Positions 4,244 to 5,105 of a stretch of 5,105 bases of DNA are shown piece by piece. Both the position numbers and the translations under genes were made by a program. Where the stretch lies: assembly GCA_035319765.1 (NCBI GenBank), contig DATHCB010000069.1, positions 1-5,105 on the forward strand. Direction: 5' to 3'. This DNA comes from DATHCB01 sp035319765. GTDB taxonomy: Archaea > Thermoproteota > Bathyarchaeia > Bathyarchaeales > SOJC01. The notes beneath the pieces are model-generated. The model saw only the letters and a list, made by a program, of their open reading frames with translations, did not search any database and had not been told where the DNA came from. Numbering within the stretch: position 1 is the first letter of the stretch; each line of letters begins with the position of its first letter.

Positions 4244-5105
4244 TATTGCTCCATCCACCTTCCGCCACCTGTTTTATTATCCTGACTGCCGTTTCCAAAC
4301 CGTCAATTCCCTCAACTTCTTCCATAATTTGTCTCGCCCTTTCCATAGGTTCTCCATTGGTTAGGGCTTTTTCTGCGGCTTCCAGAAGTTTTTCCTTATT
4401 GAGACTTTGCTGGTCTAGAATTTCAGCTACGCCCATGGCCCTCACCTTTCTGGCGTTGTTGTACTGTTCGGTATGGTTGGGAGTAGGTATAAGGAGCATA
4501 GGTTTGCCATAGGAAAGCGATTGGGCAATAGTCCCATGGCCTGCTCTAGACACGACAAGATCACAGGCTTTGAGGTATTCAAAACGATTAGGCGTCCACT
4601 TGTAAATCAACAAGTTTCCAGATCGAAGCGGATCTGGGGAAGAGGCAGGGTAGCCTGAAGACAGGACTACTTGATAATTGTCTGGAAAATCACTGAAGAT
4701 TCGTCGTAACAGTCCGATTAGGTACGCTTTCTCTTTGACTGGACCACTAATCGGAGCGTAGATCACGGGTTTTGTCTCGTTCAAATTCAGCTTTTTGCGC
4801 AGTTGCTTTTTGTTTGGTAGGTCTTTGGCGCGGGTTTCGATTATGGGTCCTATTAGTTTTACGCGCTTCTGGTACGATTTGGGTATCCGCAAATTCCCCG
4901 TTGCAATTGTGTAAGGTTCTGGAAAGTCAGGGATTAGCACGTGAAGCCCCGTTGTCCAGAGTTTTCCTATCATCGCTAGCCCGATGATGTCAGCAAATTT
5001 TGCCAGTCTAAGGAAGTGCTTGCGTCGCGGAATTATTATTTGGAACTGATTAAGGATGCAAAGCCTTGGGATTCGGAGCAGGCGTGCAGCTGCCAATGGA
5101 GAAAC
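4230..5105 (-). CDS. MurG/Alg13-like GT-B glycosyltransferase, 5' end cut by window edge
   Basis: The visible 291 residues cover the end of the N-terminal Rossmann domain and the whole C-terminal, donor-binding domain of a GT-B transferase of the family 28 (MurG-like) type. Counting from the window edge, residues 1-15 (VSPLAAARLLRIP and on) match the 'P-x-x-A-A-x-L-L-x-I-P' segment of the acceptor domain. PVIYAPISGPVKEK at 113-126 opens the C-terminal domain. DLVVSRAGHGTIAQSL at 182-197 and GKPMLLIPTPNHTEQYNNA at 200-218 are the nucleotide-sugar site, with GHGT and the H-x-E-Q-x-x-N-A signature. Such enzymes transfer a sugar from UDP-sugar to a lipid-linked or polar acceptor at the inner membrane face; donor and acceptor are unknown, and an archaeon has no murein role for it. 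The frame runs through the right edge, so roughly 80-100 N-terminal residues and the start are missing; an internal TTG at 5096 is not credible as a start. The stop overlaps the start of nadC. Confidence 0.9.
   Translation of the reverse strand, partial: VSPLAAARLLRIPRLCILNQFQIIIPRRKHFLRLAKFADIIGLAMIGKLWTTGLHVLIPDFPEPYTIATGNLRIPKSYQKRVKLIGPIIETRAKDLPNKKQLRKKLNLNETKPVIYAPISGPVKEKAYLIGLLRRIFSDFPDNYQVVLSSGYPASSPDPLRSGNLLIYKWTPNRFEYLKACDLVVSRAGHGTIAQSLSYGKPMLLIPTPNHTEQYNNARKVRAMGVAEILDQQSLNKEKLLEAAEKALTNGEPMERARQIMEEVEGIDGLETAVRIIKQVAEGGWSNNVSA
4249..4252 (-). promoter_or_regulatory. Shine-Dalgarno GGAG deciding the nadC start at 4243
   Basis: On the minus strand GGAG lies 5 bases before the ATG at 4243, inside the last codons of the glycosyltransferase gene. 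A weaker GGTGG overlaps the rival GTG at 4258, so it cannot serve that codon but could back up the ATG at 11 bases spacing. Confidence 0.45.

Noticed and set aside
4230..5096. Complete glycosyltransferase starting at TTG 5096
   Set aside because: The frame continues to the window edge with family-like residues (VSP), and most of the N-terminal GT-B domain would be missing.
1..5105. CRISPR arrays, insertion sequences, tRNA/rRNA genes, toxin-antitoxin or phage genes
   Set aside because: No regular repeats, transposase frames, terminal inverted repeats or cloverleaf-like segments were seen. The lone ribbon-helix-helix gene has no toxin partner in view.

Overview
The window looks like a chromosomal stretch of an archaeon. 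The evidence is a DUF4152 protein (an archaeal family), a free-standing B3/B4 tRNA-editing-type domain, Shine-Dalgarno sites of the GGTGA/GAGGTG kind, AT-rich TATA-like boxes in place of bacterial -35/-10 pairs, and a CopG-type mini-protein of a form common in archaea. A Bathyarchaeia/TACK-type host would fit, but that is a guess from overall protein style. The genes are mostly housekeeping. I see no mobile element, CRISPR array, RNA gene or defence cassette.

Layout from left to right: (1) A 51-residue ribbon-helix-helix protein (20-175, +) ends 6 bases before the end of the convergent pyrF gene. (2) A minus-strand pair reads from 1658 down to 182: a B3/B4-domain protein followed after 22 bases by orotidine 5'-phosphate decarboxylase (pyrF), probably one transcript from an AT-rich promoter near 1700. 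(3) The same AT-rich block can be read on the plus strand as a TATA box. It precedes a perfect GAGGAGG site and a badly damaged DUF72-family gene (about 1742-2222), with its start lost, several frame changes, three in-frame stops and an apparent internal deletion. (4) From 2223 to 2583 there is no convincing gene. (5) A DUF4152 protein (2584-3282, +) starts on TTG. (6) A second minus-strand operon enters from the right edge: a MurG/Alg13-like GT-B glycosyltransferase (5' end outside the window) overlapping nadC (quinolinate phosphoribosyltransferase).

Functionally, pyrF makes UMP (pyrimidine synthesis) and nadC makes nicotinate mononucleotide (NAD synthesis); both act on phosphoribosyl compounds made from PRPP. 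The B3/B4 protein probably acts on or near tRNA, the glycosyltransferase on a nucleotide-sugar/lipid acceptor at the membrane, and the ribbon-helix-helix protein on DNA. No shared pathway ties these units together. The least ordinary element is the decayed DUF72 gene, which fills most of the only large gap. I did not find a convincing undescribed system.
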